A DNA stretch of 64,000 bases, taken from positions 1-64,000 of the forward strand of contig CAZUGQ010000015.1 of the NCBI GenBank assembly GCA_964620125.1, given 5' to 3'. The notes under the pieces are model-generated. The model was given only the letters and a program-made list of their open reading frames with translations. It made no database searches and was not told where the DNA came from. Origin of the DNA: OLB6 sp964620125 (GTDB lineage: Bacteria; Bacteroidota; Ignavibacteria; Kapaibacteriales; Kapaibacteriaceae). Shown here one piece after another: positions 8,979 to 17,319 of this stretch. A program made the position numbers and the translations under genes. Each line of letters begins with the position of its first letter. Positions within the stretch are counted from its first letter, which is position 1.

Positions 8979-11216
8979 ATGACACATAACCTTGATATGA
9001 TTACTCGCTTTTACAGCGAGCTCCCTTCACGTATTGCCGTAGCACGCACCATATTCGGAAAGCCCCTTACCCTAACCGAAAAGATTCTGTATGCACACGT
9101 GGATGTGATGCCCACCACTCCGTACCAGCGGGGTAAGGACTACGTGGACTTCCGCCCTGATCGCGTTGCAATGCAGGATGCAACTGCGCAGATGGCTCTG
9201 TTGCAGTTTATGAGTGCCGGAATACCTCAGGTTGCCGTTCCCAGCACTGTGCACTGCGATCACCTTATTCGCGCCGAAGTGGGAGCCAAGACCGATCTTG
9301 ACAAGAGCTTGGTTGAAAACAAGGAGGTGTTCGACTTCCTTGCCTCCGTGAGTAAAAAGTATGGAATCGGTTTCTGGAAGCCCGGCGCCGGCATCATTCA
9401 TCAGGTTGTGCTCGAGAACTATGCCTTCCCTGGTGGTATGATGATCGGTACCGACTCACATACCCCAAATGCAGGGGGCTTGGGCATGGTGGCCATAGGC
9501 GTTGGCGGCGCTGATGCTGTTGATGTTATGTCGGGAATGCCGTGGGAACTCCTCATGCCCAAGGTGATCGGCGTAAAGCTTACTGGAAAGATGAGTGGGT
9601 GGACAAGTCCGAAGGACGTAATCCTCAAGCTTGCTGGCATCCTCACCGTTAAGGGTGGTACGGGAGCCATCGTAGAATACTTTGGCGACGGCACAACATC
9701 CTTTTCCGCAACCGGCAAGGGTACCATTTGCAACATGGGTGCCGAGATCGGGGCAACAACATCGGTGTTCCCATACGATGATTCGATGGACCGTTACTTG
9801 CGTGCAACGGAGAGGCACAACGTTGCCGACCTTGCTCGCAGCGTGGCAGAACATCTGGTGCCTGACCCCGACGTTGTTGCCAACCCTGCGGCATACTACG
9901 ACCAGGTGATCGAGATAGACTTGAGCACGCTGGAACCACATATCAACGGACCGTTTACACCCGACCGTGCAATGGAACTAAGCGAGTTTGTACAGGCAGT
10001 GAAAGAAAACGGCTGGCCCGAAGAACTTCGCGTTGGCTTGATTGGATCCTGCACGAACTCTTCGTACGAAGACATGAGCCGTGTAGCCGAAATTGCCGAG
10101 TATGCTGCAGCTCATGGCTTGAAAGCAAAAAGTGAATTCACCATCACGCCAGGTTCCGAGCAGGTACGTGCAACCATCGAACGTGATGGTTTGCTGAACA
10201 AGCTCGAAAGCATTGGTGGTGTGGTTCTTGCAAATGCCTGCGGTCCGTGCATCGGCCAATGGAAGCGGCACGATGTACAACCGGGAGATAAGAACAGCAT
10301 CATCACAAGCTTCAATCGCAACTTTACCGGCAGAAACGATGGTATCAAGGAAACCCATGCCTTCGTGGCATCTCCAGAAACCGTAGCGGGTTTCGTTCTT
10401 GCAGGCAAGCTTACCCACAACTTCATCACGGAACCCATCGACGGTGTGGTACTCCAAGCACCGAAGGGCATGGAGTTGCCGGAAAGGGGCTTTATACCAG
10501 ATCCTGAGGGCTATGTTGCCCCTGCTGCCGATGGATCGAGTGTAGACGTGATCATTGATCCTACCTCTAACCGTTTGCAGAAACTGGAACCCTTTGCGGC
10601 ACCGCGTAATGAGGAGTTTGTTGACATGCCTCTGCTTCTCAAGGTAAAGGGCAAGTGTACCACCGATCACATTTCGATGGCTGGTCCGTGGCTTCGATTC
10701 CGCGGTCATCTCGACAACATCTCAAACAACATGTTCATCGGTGCCATCAACTATGCCAATAACATGGCAAACAGTGTGAAGAACATCTTCACCGGTGAAT
10801 ACGACGAGGTTCCAAAGGTTGCCCGCGACTACAAGTCTCGTGGCATCAGTTGGGTAGTAGTAGGCGACGAGAATTATGGCGAGGGTTCATCGCGAGAACA
10901 TGCGGCTATGGAACCGCGCTTCCTTGGTGGAAAGGCAATTATCGTAAAGAGCTTTGCCCGCATCCACGAAACCAACCTCAAGAAACAGGGCATGTTGCCC
11001 CTCACCTTTGTGAACCCCGCCGATTACGACAGAATACGGGAAGACGACCGGATTACCATCGACATCGAACAGATCTCGAGTGGTAAGCCCCTTACCATTC
11101 TTGTAAAACACGCGGATGGAACCACCGACTCAATCGAGCTTAAGCATACGATGAACGACCAGCAAATCGGTTGGTTCAGGGCAGGCAGTGCGTTGAATCT
11201 GATTGCTGGGAAGTAG
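8979..11216 (+). CDS. acn: Aconitate hydratase, mitochondrial-type
   Basis: A 745-residue aconitase that interconverts citrate and isocitrate in the TCA cycle. The three cysteines for the [4Fe-4S] cluster are C358 (IGSCTNSSYED), C421 and C424 (ANACGPCIGQW). The swivel domain carries GDENYGEGSSREHAA and HETNLKKQGMLPLTF. Length and motif spacing match the mitochondrial-type (AcnA/IRP-unlike) subfamily. The gene stands alone between vapBC and a strong terminator. sucD, another TCA gene, is 30 kb away. Confidence 0.95.
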   Translation: MTHNLDMITRFYSELPSRIAVARTIFGKPLTLTEKILYAHVDVMPTTPYQRGKDYVDFRPDRVAMQDATAQMALLQFMSAGIPQVAVPSTVHCDHLIRAEVGAKTDLDKSLVENKEVFDFLASVSKKYGIGFWKPGAGIIHQVVLENYAFPGGMMIGTDSHTPNAGGLGMVAIGVGGADAVDVMSGMPWELLMPKVIGVKLTGKMSGWTSPKDVILKLAGILTVKGGTGAIVEYFGDGTTSFSATGKGTICNMGAEIGATTSVFPYDDSMDRYLRATERHNVADLARSVAEHLVPDPDVVANPAAYYDQVIEIDLSTLEPHINGPFTPDRAMELSEFVQAVKENGWPEELRVGLIGSCTNSSYEDMSRVAEIAEYAAAHGLKAKSEFTITPGSEQVRATIERDGLLNKLESIGGVVLANACGPCIGQWKRHDVQPGDKNSIITSFNRNFTGRNDGIKETHAFVASPETVAGFVLAGKLTHNFITEPIDGVVLQAPKGMELPERGFIPDPEGYVAPAADGSSVDVIIDPTSNRLQKLEPFAAPRNEEFVDMPLLLKVKGKCTTDHISMAGPWLRFRGHLDNISNNMFIGAINYANNMANSVKNIFTGEYDEVPKVARDYKSRGISWVVVGDENYGEGSSREHAAMEPRFLGGKAIIVKSFARIHETNLKKQGMLPLTFVNPADYDRIREDDRITIDIEQISSGKPLTILVKHADGTTDSIELKHTMNDQQIGWFRAGSALNLIAGK

Positions 11217-11225
11217 TTGTGAAGG

Positions 11226-11254
11226 ATGTGGCGGTTAGATCCTAACCGCCACAT
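11226..11254 (+). terminator. Rho-independent-like terminator after aconitase
   Basis: Perfect 13-base arms (ATGTGGCGGTTAG and its complement) with a 3-base loop start 9 bases after the aconitase stop. The following TTCATT is only weakly T-rich. Confidence 0.75.
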
Positions 11255-11322
11255 TTCATTCCAGGTACCACACGCTTTTGCATCGTTACTGGTCTGACCC
11301 AAGCACAAGCCCCGAACCAGCC

Positions 11323-11766
11323 ATGTTTGAAGTATTGCTCATCGTTCACATCCTATCGGCAACGGTGTGGACGGGTGGGCATCTCATTCTCTGCTTTGGC
11401 CACCTGCCAAAAGCGTTTGCTAATTGTGACCCAACAGAACTACGGAGTTTTGTTGCAACGTTCGAAAAAGTGGGTATTCCAGCCTTTGTTATTCAGGCAA
11501 TAACAGGACCAACGTTGGCCTACTACAGAATACCTGACCTTGCGGCATGGTTCCGGCTTGAAACAGCAGATTCGTATCTGATCGCAACAAAACTCATTCT
11601 GTTGATCGCTACAGCAGCTTTTGCCGTGCATGGCAAACGAAAGCCTCCAAGAGATTCGGTCAGTAGTGCTCTTCGTGCACTGGCATGGCACATCATTCCT
11701 GTTACCATCCTCTCCGTTTTATTCGTGGTGATTGGTGTATCCTTCCGACTTCATCTATTCGTCTAA
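11323..11766 (+). CDS. Small integral membrane protein, CopD-like
   Basis: A 147-residue protein with four predicted membrane helices. The first contains LLIVHILSATVWTGGHLIL, a pattern seen in CopD and related haem/copper membrane proteins, with histidines in the first helix pair. The function is not known; copper handling or electron transfer are possibilities. The start at 11323 places the first helix at the N-terminus. The 15 residues upstream in the same frame are not membrane-like. It precedes alkC by 20 bases on the same strand. Confidence 0.6.
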   Translation: MFEVLLIVHILSATVWTGGHLILCFGHLPKAFANCDPTELRSFVATFEKVGIPAFVIQAITGPTLAYYRIPDLAAWFRLETADSYLIATKLILLIATAAFAVHGKRKPPRDSVSSALRALAWHIIPVTILSVLFVVIGVSFRLHLFV

Positions 11767-11786
11767 CCACAACATCATAGCACCAC

Positions 11787-12896
11787 ATGCCTGAGCCACT
11801 TAAGCTGTTCTTCAATGAACATGCTGTAGATGCAATTGCTTCCATGGTAGCAACAGCTCAGCCATCGTTTGATAGGCAGAAGTTCGTGCATCTATCCGTA
11901 GACGGCCTTGATGCCTTGGAGCTACTACCCCGAGCAAAACACATTGCATTGGCACTCGAGCAAACGCTTACCGTTCCTGCCAACGAAGGACTGGATATCA
12001 TCACGCGCAGCTTGCCACCCGTTGTGCACGTGGAAGAGAATCATGACTTCACGTCCTTCGTTTTCCTACCATTCACCTTTTACATACACAAGCACGGACC
12101 GAAGTACTTCGACGCTGGCATTCATGCCTGCTATGAAATCACCCAGCGTTTTACCGCTGAGTATTGCATACGCCCATTTCTGGAGGCGCACACTGAGCGA
12201 ACACTTGCAGTGCTTGACGAATGGACGTCGGATAAGAGCCACCACGTTCGCCGTTTGGTAAGCGAAGGCACACGCCCACGCCTGCCCTGGGCAGCGCGCT
12301 TACCCATGTTTCAATCTGATCCGTGGCCAGTCATCCGTCTGTTAGACAAGCTCAAGGACGATTCATCACTCTACGTGCGAAGGTCGGTGGCAAACAATCT
12401 GAACGATGTTGGAAAGGACAATCCTCACGTTCTCACGTCCGTATGCGCAGCGTGGTGGAAGGGGGCTTCGGCAGAGAGGATGTGGGTTGTTCGGCATGCA
12501 CTCCGTTCGCTGATTAAGCAGGGGAACACCACGGCACTCTCGATACTTGGCTACGGTAATGATGCAACAATCAGGATTCAGAATGTTGATGTTTCGCCAT
12601 CATCACCAACTATTGGCGATACGATAACCATCGAGTTCACCGTTGTAAATACGGCACACGTGATCCAGCGATGTTTGGTTGACCTGGTGGTGCATTTCGT
12701 TAAAGCAAATGGCAGCACGAGCCCAAAGGTCTTCAAGCTTGCCGAGATGGAGTTGGAGCCTGAAGGTGAACGACGATTACGAAAAAGCATCTCCCTTAAA
12801 CAGCATACCACACGAACACATTACCCGGGCACCCATTCTCTGGATGTACAGGTGAATGGTGTGCGCTCTGCTCTTGGTACTTTTACTGTGCGTTGA
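11787..12896 (+). CDS. alkC: DNA alkylation repair protein AlkC with C-terminal Ig-like domain
   Basis: A 369-residue HEAT-like repeat DNA glycosylase. The segment HHVRRLVSEGTRPRLPWAARL followed by LLDKLKDDSSLYVRRSVANNLND is characteristic of AlkC, which excises N3-alkyl purines such as 3-methyladenine. From about residue 265 an Ig-like beta domain follows (VDVSPSSPTIGDTITIEFTVVN), as in the AlkC subgroup that needs it for DNA capture. It lies 20 bases after a CopD-like membrane protein. Together with the alkyltransferase-like gene at 3.8 kb it gives two alkylation-repair functions in the window. Confidence 0.85.
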   Translation: MPEPLKLFFNEHAVDAIASMVATAQPSFDRQKFVHLSVDGLDALELLPRAKHIALALEQTLTVPANEGLDIITRSLPPVVHVEENHDFTSFVFLPFTFYIHKHGPKYFDAGIHACYEITQRFTAEYCIRPFLEAHTERTLAVLDEWTSDKSHHVRRLVSEGTRPRLPWAARLPMFQSDPWPVIRLLDKLKDDSSLYVRRSVANNLNDVGKDNPHVLTSVCAAWWKGASAERMWVVRHALRSLIKQGNTTALSILGYGNDATIRIQNVDVSPSSPTIGDTITIEFTVVNTAHVIQRCLVDLVVHFVKANGSTSPKVFKLAEMELEPEGERRLRKSISLKQHTTRTHYPGTHSLDVQVNGVRSALGTFTVR

Positions 12897-12943
12897 CGTC
12901 GGAACAACGATGCAAACACACCTACAGCAAACGGGCTGGAGTG

Positions 12944-13462
12944 TTAATAGATGTATCGGGACACAGCCATAAACACAACCGTAATTCCCATCATCCATGC
13001 AATCAATTTGCTGCCCGACTGAATTTGTGCTGATAATGTTTGCAACTGCGCCTGCTGTTCCGGAGTTGGTGGTTGGCCACTTGAAGCGATACTTGCGCTA
13101 ATCATGCCAATCTTCTTTGCACGTGGCCGCATGTACGACATCCCATGCCCAAAGGTGAGAATACCAAGAAGACTACCAAGCCATACCACTGTGCCGTGGA
13201 CTGACGTCAAATACATCGCATCGAAACCATTCGAGGCAATCCACAACAGTCGTATGCCTGTTAGAATCACCAGTAAAGGAGCGATGGTCATTACACTTAC
13301 AAGCTTTGTGCGCGACGTGAGTGCCTGCATGAATGCTGACCCCTGCTGGCCAATTGCCTTTACTGCTGGTTGCACAAAGAAAGCCAATGAAAACGCCCAT
13401 CCAGCCCAAAGTACCCCACACACGATATGGATCAATCGTAGGCCAATCATTTCTCCCTGCAT
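12944..13462 (-). CDS. Membrane protein, four helices, CopD/DUF2269-like
   Basis: A 172-residue integral membrane protein. It opens with GLRLIHIVCGVLWAGWAFSLAFFV, like the His- and Trp-containing first helix of CopD-like proteins, and has three more hydrophobic stretches. A Gln-rich linker lies between helices 3 and 4. The ATG at 13462 has a GGAG about 7 bases upstream; the frame continues further but would add a charged, non-membrane leader overlapping the divergent gene. The role is unknown. It resembles in plan the protein at 11.3 kb, on the other side of alkC. Confidence 0.6.
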   Translation of the reverse strand: MQGEMIGLRLIHIVCGVLWAGWAFSLAFFVQPAVKAIGQQGSAFMQALTSRTKLVSVMTIAPLLVILTGIRLLWIASNGFDAMYLTSVHGTVVWLGSLLGILTFGHGMSYMRPRAKKIGMISASIASSGQPPTPEQQAQLQTLSAQIQSGSKLIAWMMGITVVFMAVSRYIY

Positions 13463-13516
13463 GGGTGCTCTCCGTGTATTATGAAGGTGTTGCGGTAGGC
13501 AAATTTGCTTGACTTT

Positions 13517-15139
13517 ATGCTTCGCTCCAATCCATGCCTTCGCTTCCGTTCCGTTGCCGTCAGCATGCTGTTTGTTTGCGCCGTTGTCACTGGCCATGCT
13601 CAACAGGAGAAGAAGGAAGAGGTTAGCACCTATGCAGGCCTCAAACTGGGCCTGCAACTCGTTGCAATGGATTCAATTACGAGTGGCCCAGCAGGACTTA
13701 CCGATCCCGTGGTAGCATTTCCAGCAGACTACGGGCTGATGTATGGCATCGAAGCCGGTGCTCGGCTTCCATTTTCCGATGCCCTGGCAATCAATACCGG
13801 CATTGGCTTCACGCTGAACTCAGTTGGCTTCCTCACAACGCAACAGAGCACCGTGAATCCTCGGGGAGTTCCAATACCAGTTACAGTCGAGGAAACGCTG
13901 GATCTGAGCTGGTACGAACTCAACATGCTTGCCCGACTGGAGTGGACGTTAGGCGGGTGGTTCGATGTTCAGTTGGGCCTCGGGGCAACCTTTCCCGGAT
14001 CGATGACCGTGGTAGCGCGAGAGCGAATCCTAGAGCCACCCGAGGCCACCTACGATGAGCGCAATCGCGAACGACTACGATTCTCGGGTGGCCTGGTAAG
14101 TCAAGCAGCCTTGCGCACGGAGCTCCGTATTGCAGCGATACTGCGAATGACGGAGAAGCTGGACGTTGTTCCCTTCATCGAAGCTGCATACACTCCAACG
14201 TCGCTTGCCTCTCAGGTGAACATCAATACAGCATCAATCAGTTTTGGAGCACAGGTTCGGCTTGCAACATCTTTTTTCGTGGAAACGGATGTTCCACCAA
14301 TCATCCTGACTGCACCAAGAATACCCGAACATTTGCTTGTAAACACGGAGCGCAGATTCGATAGCCCCCTTCCAGAAATCTCGATGATTCGAGCACCATA
14401 TCTGGCAACGGCTGTGCAGGTGCAACTCACAGGTCTTGACGCCCCCCCAACCAATAATGCCGACATCGTTGTTCGTGTACTGAATTGTCTGCGACTACGC
14501 CTTGCCGACACGGATATAGACCCCGAATCCACCATCTGGGATGCCACACGGTTCGAGCTGATTCACAAGGATTCCATACTCGATGCAACGCCGCCCACCG
14601 CCATCATCCGTGTTCGGTCAACCGCCGAAGCAGGTGTTGCTTCGGGCAGCGTTCGTGCCATGAGTGGTGGAGCATTGGCCTTCGAAAACACGTGGTCCGC
14701 CAGTACGGACACCGTTTTCTCCTGGCCATTACGTGAGCTGCCAGTAACGGCACTTGCCGGTGATACCACAGCGATACAGATTCACAGCACCGTTACCGAT
14801 CATTTCGGAGGCGAAAGTGTTTCCATCCCGCAACAGATTGTGGTGATACGCAGTCGGCCCACGAAGCGGTCAGCCCTTGTTCCCGATCTGGTTACTGCCG
14901 ACTTTACCACACAAACATTCCTACGTGGAACCGATGACCTTTCCAAGGCGGGAAGGGGCTTGGTAGCTGCACTTTCAGATCATGCGCGTGAGGCTCGTGT
15001 TATCCGATTCAAGGGCCCGATCGAACGGTGTAAGCGGGTTCTTAATGAGCTTGCGCCAACGGGAAATGTTCGTGTTGAGATGCCAAAGGAACAGGCTACC
15101 TCGGAGGACGATGCCGTAGTGGTGATGATTGAGCGCTGA
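13517..15139 (+). CDS. Exported protein with probable outer-membrane beta-barrel domain
   Basis: A 540-residue protein with a signal peptide (FRSVAVSMLFVCAVVTGHA, cleaved before QQEKK). Residues about 30-250 show the alternating pattern and glycine/aromatic turns of an outer-membrane barrel (GLKLGLQLVAM, GIEAGARLPFSDALAINTGIGF, RLEWTLGGWFDVQLGLGATF). The second half is a beta-rich region ending in a mixed domain (VIRFKGPIERCKRVLNELAPTGNV). No OmpA peptidoglycan motif is seen. The function is unknown. A hairpin terminator lies between its end and the convergent anti-sigma gene. Confidence 0.6.
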   Translation: MLRSNPCLRFRSVAVSMLFVCAVVTGHAQQEKKEEVSTYAGLKLGLQLVAMDSITSGPAGLTDPVVAFPADYGLMYGIEAGARLPFSDALAINTGIGFTLNSVGFLTTQQSTVNPRGVPIPVTVEETLDLSWYELNMLARLEWTLGGWFDVQLGLGATFPGSMTVVARERILEPPEATYDERNRERLRFSGGLVSQAALRTELRIAAILRMTEKLDVVPFIEAAYTPTSLASQVNINTASISFGAQVRLATSFFVETDVPPIILTAPRIPEHLLVNTERRFDSPLPEISMIRAPYLATAVQVQLTGLDAPPTNNADIVVRVLNCLRLRLADTDIDPESTIWDATRFELIHKDSILDATPPTAIIRVRSTAEAGVASGSVRAMSGGALAFENTWSASTDTVFSWPLRELPVTALAGDTTAIQIHSTVTDHFGGESVSIPQQIVVIRSRPTKRSALVPDLVTADFTTQTFLRGTDDLSKAGRGLVAALSDHAREARVIRFKGPIERCKRVLNELAPTGNVRVEMPKEQATSEDDAVVVMIER

Positions 15140-15265
15140 GGTCTTCGCGTACTTACTACGCACCCCTGCCTTTGCTGTTAATCCTCCTGTTTGCCGCACC
15201 GTCTCAACGCACCGCGCACACTGGTGATGGTCAAGCCAACAGTCTACACTCACGATAAACGAAAA

Positions 15266-15289
15266 CGGCATCCTCGCTAGAGGATGCCG
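15266..15289 (-). terminator. Terminator of the sigma/anti-sigma operon
   Basis: Arms CGGCATCCTC and GAGGATGCCG with a 4-base loop. Read on the minus strand the hairpin is followed by TTTTCG, and it starts 24 bases after the anti-sigma stop. It may also serve the convergent plus-strand gene. Confidence 0.75.
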
Positions 15290-15313
15290 CTGTACAGTGT
15301 TTGCACGTTTACG

Positions 15314-15898
15314 TTATCTGCCTATCGAGTTCCGGAACGAAGCAATCTCTTGCAGCAATCGTGTTTCATTTGCTGATCGAGCCAGCCGTTCTGCAGCATC
15401 CAACGACCACTGAACCTTGTCCTTCCTGTCGTGCAGATTCAGCGTTCGAGCCAGGTTGAAATACGTCTGAGCGGCTGCGGCAAGGTCACCTCGTTGCTCG
15501 GAAACACCAGCCAGGGCAACCTGGTCGTCGATGAGTTTATCAACTGCCGCCACGTTCTTTTCAACGCGGAAGGCAACCGGCTCGGACCGTCCCGGACCAG
15601 CAGGTTGTGTAGCCTTTACTGGCGCCTGTTCGGCAGGAGCAGTGAACTCGAATGTTGGCTGTGTGGAGCTTGTTTCAAGTGAAGGGGTAGATGTAACCTG
15701 AACTACGGTTCGGTTCGATTGGAAAACCAGAAGGCTGAGCACAGTCAACAGTGCTGCCACCCCGAGGATGGGACCCACTCGGTTGCCTCGCGGCTTGATA
15801 CGTGCGTGAAGATCTGCACGCGTCTTCTCGTACTGCGGCTCTACGGCATTGGCCGTAACCTCAGCGTATTGTTTGAGAAGTTGGTCCAGGGGTTTCAT
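15314..15898 (-). CDS. Putative membrane-anchored anti-sigma factor
   Basis: A 194-residue protein. It has a cytoplasmic N-terminus of about 40 residues, one membrane helix (VGPILGVAALLTVLSLLVF), a Pro/Thr/Gln-rich linker, and a C-terminal helical domain (from about 115) that looks TPR-like (GDLAAAAQTYFNLARTL). No HxxxCxxC zinc motif of the common anti-sigma class is present. The call rests on its place: the gene overlaps the end of the ECF sigma gene by 4 bases (ATGA) and has the expected one-helix topology. The external domain could sense an envelope signal. Confidence 0.6.
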   Translation of the reverse strand: MKPLDQLLKQYAEVTANAVEPQYEKTRADLHARIKPRGNRVGPILGVAALLTVLSLLVFQSNRTVVQVTSTPSLETSSTQPTFEFTAPAEQAPVKATQPAGPGRSEPVAFRVEKNVAAVDKLIDDQVALAGVSEQRGDLAAAAQTYFNLARTLNLHDRKDKVQWSLDAAERLARSANETRLLQEIASFRNSIGR

Positions 15899-16464
15899 GA
15901 TTCTTCTTCCACAAGATGTCGTAAGATGGCTGCCAGCTTGATTCTGGCTCTGTATAGGCGGGTTTTTACAAGCTCTGTTGAGATCCCTTCGGACTCAGCA
16001 ATGTCTGCAACCCCCATATCTGCAAAGTACTTGAGCATGATTACCGTTCGAAACTCTTCAGGGAGCTGCAGGATAGCTTTCCGAACGTGTTCTGCTTCGT
16101 CCTCTTCTTCCAGCCCTCTATCGGAGTAGGAGGGTAGATCTTCCACTGTGTTCACCGACGGCCGACGTTTCCTGTTACGGAATTCCGTGCGAGCCGCATT
16201 TCGGGCTATGGTGAACAGCCACGCTTCAAAATTACCACTAACAAACCGATCACGTGCCTCATACATCTTCAGCATCGTGATGCTAAAAAGGTCCTTGGCA
16301 TCGTCCGTAGACGTGGTAACCGCCAAGCAGTAGGCCATGAGCGGTTTCCTGATCGCGTCATACAACTCATCAAACGCTGAACGGTTGCCATTTCTGGTTT
16401 CCGCAAACAACTGCGTTAGATGTTCATTCGAGGAAGTAGCCTTCGACTCCTCGTTTTCTTGCAT
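15895..16464 (-). CDS. ECF-family RNA polymerase sigma factor
   Basis: A 189-residue sigma factor. Region 2 is at about 20-95 (AFDELYDAIRKPLMAYCLAVT, DAKDLFSITMLKMYEARDRF, FEAWLFTIARNAARTEFRNRKRR) and region 4 at about 125-180 (LPEEFRTVIMLKYFADMGVADIAE, ELVKTRLYRARIKLA). It should direct polymerase to a small regulon, released when the neighbouring membrane protein senses stress. The ATG at 16464 is used; a GTG three codons upstream with GGGGAG before it is an alternative. Confidence 0.88.
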   Translation of the reverse strand: MQENEESKATSSNEHLTQLFAETRNGNRSAFDELYDAIRKPLMAYCLAVTTSTDDAKDLFSITMLKMYEARDRFVSGNFEAWLFTIARNAARTEFRNRKRRPSVNTVEDLPSYSDRGLEEEDEAEHVRKAILQLPEEFRTVIMLKYFADMGVADIAESEGISTELVKTRLYRARIKLAAILRHLVEEES

Positions 16465-16570
16465 TCGAGTCACCCAACTCCCCTGTTGTCGTGCCGTTAC
16501 ATCAGGTTCCGCATCAATCACACCGAAAACTACTACATGTGGTAAAACGGACGATTTGGTTCCAAAGAGT

Positions 16571-16614
16571 CCAGCCCGGCATGGTGCACCTGATGGTACC
16601 CCTTGCCGGGCTGG
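16571..16614 (-). terminator. Long hairpin downstream of the cytochrome c gene
   Basis: Arms CCAGCCCGGCA and TGCCGGGCTGG are perfectly complementary and separated by 22 bases that contain a smaller symmetric element. It lies about 45 bases after the cytochrome stop on the minus strand and upstream of the sigma gene. A terminator or mRNA stability element is most likely; an operator cannot be excluded. Confidence 0.45.
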
Positions 16615-16660
16615 CTGGCGTGGTGAAAGCACACGCCTGTGTGAGCCGGAACTAGCGCAT

Positions 16661-17230
16661 CTATTTTGGCAGTTTTGGTGAAAAGTCGAAGTAAGCCGTT
16701 GCTGGCGCAGCTCCTGGTGGCAGTGCTGGTGGTGCTTCTTCGCCTTTGGGACCCAGGTGTTTGATGAAGGCGAATATGGCGCCCAGATCCTCTTTCGTCA
16801 TGTTGTGGAGTGACCAGTAGGGCATCGGCGGAGTAGCCTGATACGTGCTCACAAAATTCACCCAATCCGTTTCGCTCATCCGCTGAACCATCGTTCGCAG
16901 ATTCCAGGGGTAGCTTACTCCCCACGGTCCGGCGAAACCAAGCGAAGAGCCAACAAGCCACTCACTTTCGGGTACATCGATGTTCCCTTGCATGAATTGG
17001 GGTGTGTGGCAGTCGTTGCAACCGGCAACGGACACGAGGTACCGACCGCGGCTGATGCGCTTACGTTCATTCTTATCCTGGTTGGAGGACTTGCCTCCAG
17101 CCATCGCTACGTCGACGGTTCCAATCAAGATCAGAACCAGGGATGCCAGCACGGCGGCTGGCCAAAACCGAAGGAAAATGTTCATGGCGTTCATGATCGT
17201 TACGGTGAAAGTGTTGTTCGAAGTGTTCAT
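16661..17230 (-). CDS. Membrane-anchored monohaem cytochrome c
   Basis: A protein of about 189 residues with one N-terminal hydrophobic segment (FWPAAVLASLVLILIGTVDVAMA) and a single haem c site (CNDCH, after RGRYLVSVAG). Possible Met ligands lie in the later ATPPMPYWSLHNMTKEDL. The family carries electrons in the periplasm; the partner oxidase or reductase is not in the window. The C-terminus is Pro/Ala-rich. Starts at 17230 and 17194 are both possible; the first is listed. The upstream region is shared with the divergent gene at 17320. Confidence 0.8.
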   Translation of the reverse strand: MNTSNNTFTVTIMNAMNIFLRFWPAAVLASLVLILIGTVDVAMAGGKSSNQDKNERKRISRGRYLVSVAGCNDCHTPQFMQGNIDVPESEWLVGSSLGFAGPWGVSYPWNLRTMVQRMSETDWVNFVSTYQATPPMPYWSLHNMTKEDLGAIFAFIKHLGPKGEEAPPALPPGAAPATAYFDFSPKLPK

Positions 17231-17319
17231 TGTGCATCGAGGCTCCGTGCCCTGTTTTCTCAGATGCAACCTACGGGCCTTTCATGCACCAGTTCGACGA
17301 ATTTTGTGATATTTGTCCG

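Noticed and set aside
9978..10709. Long antisense open frame inside aconitase, and similar ones opposite gyrB, recF, tmk and the transglycosylase
   Set aside because: They lack recognisable domains and lie fully opposite well-supported genes.
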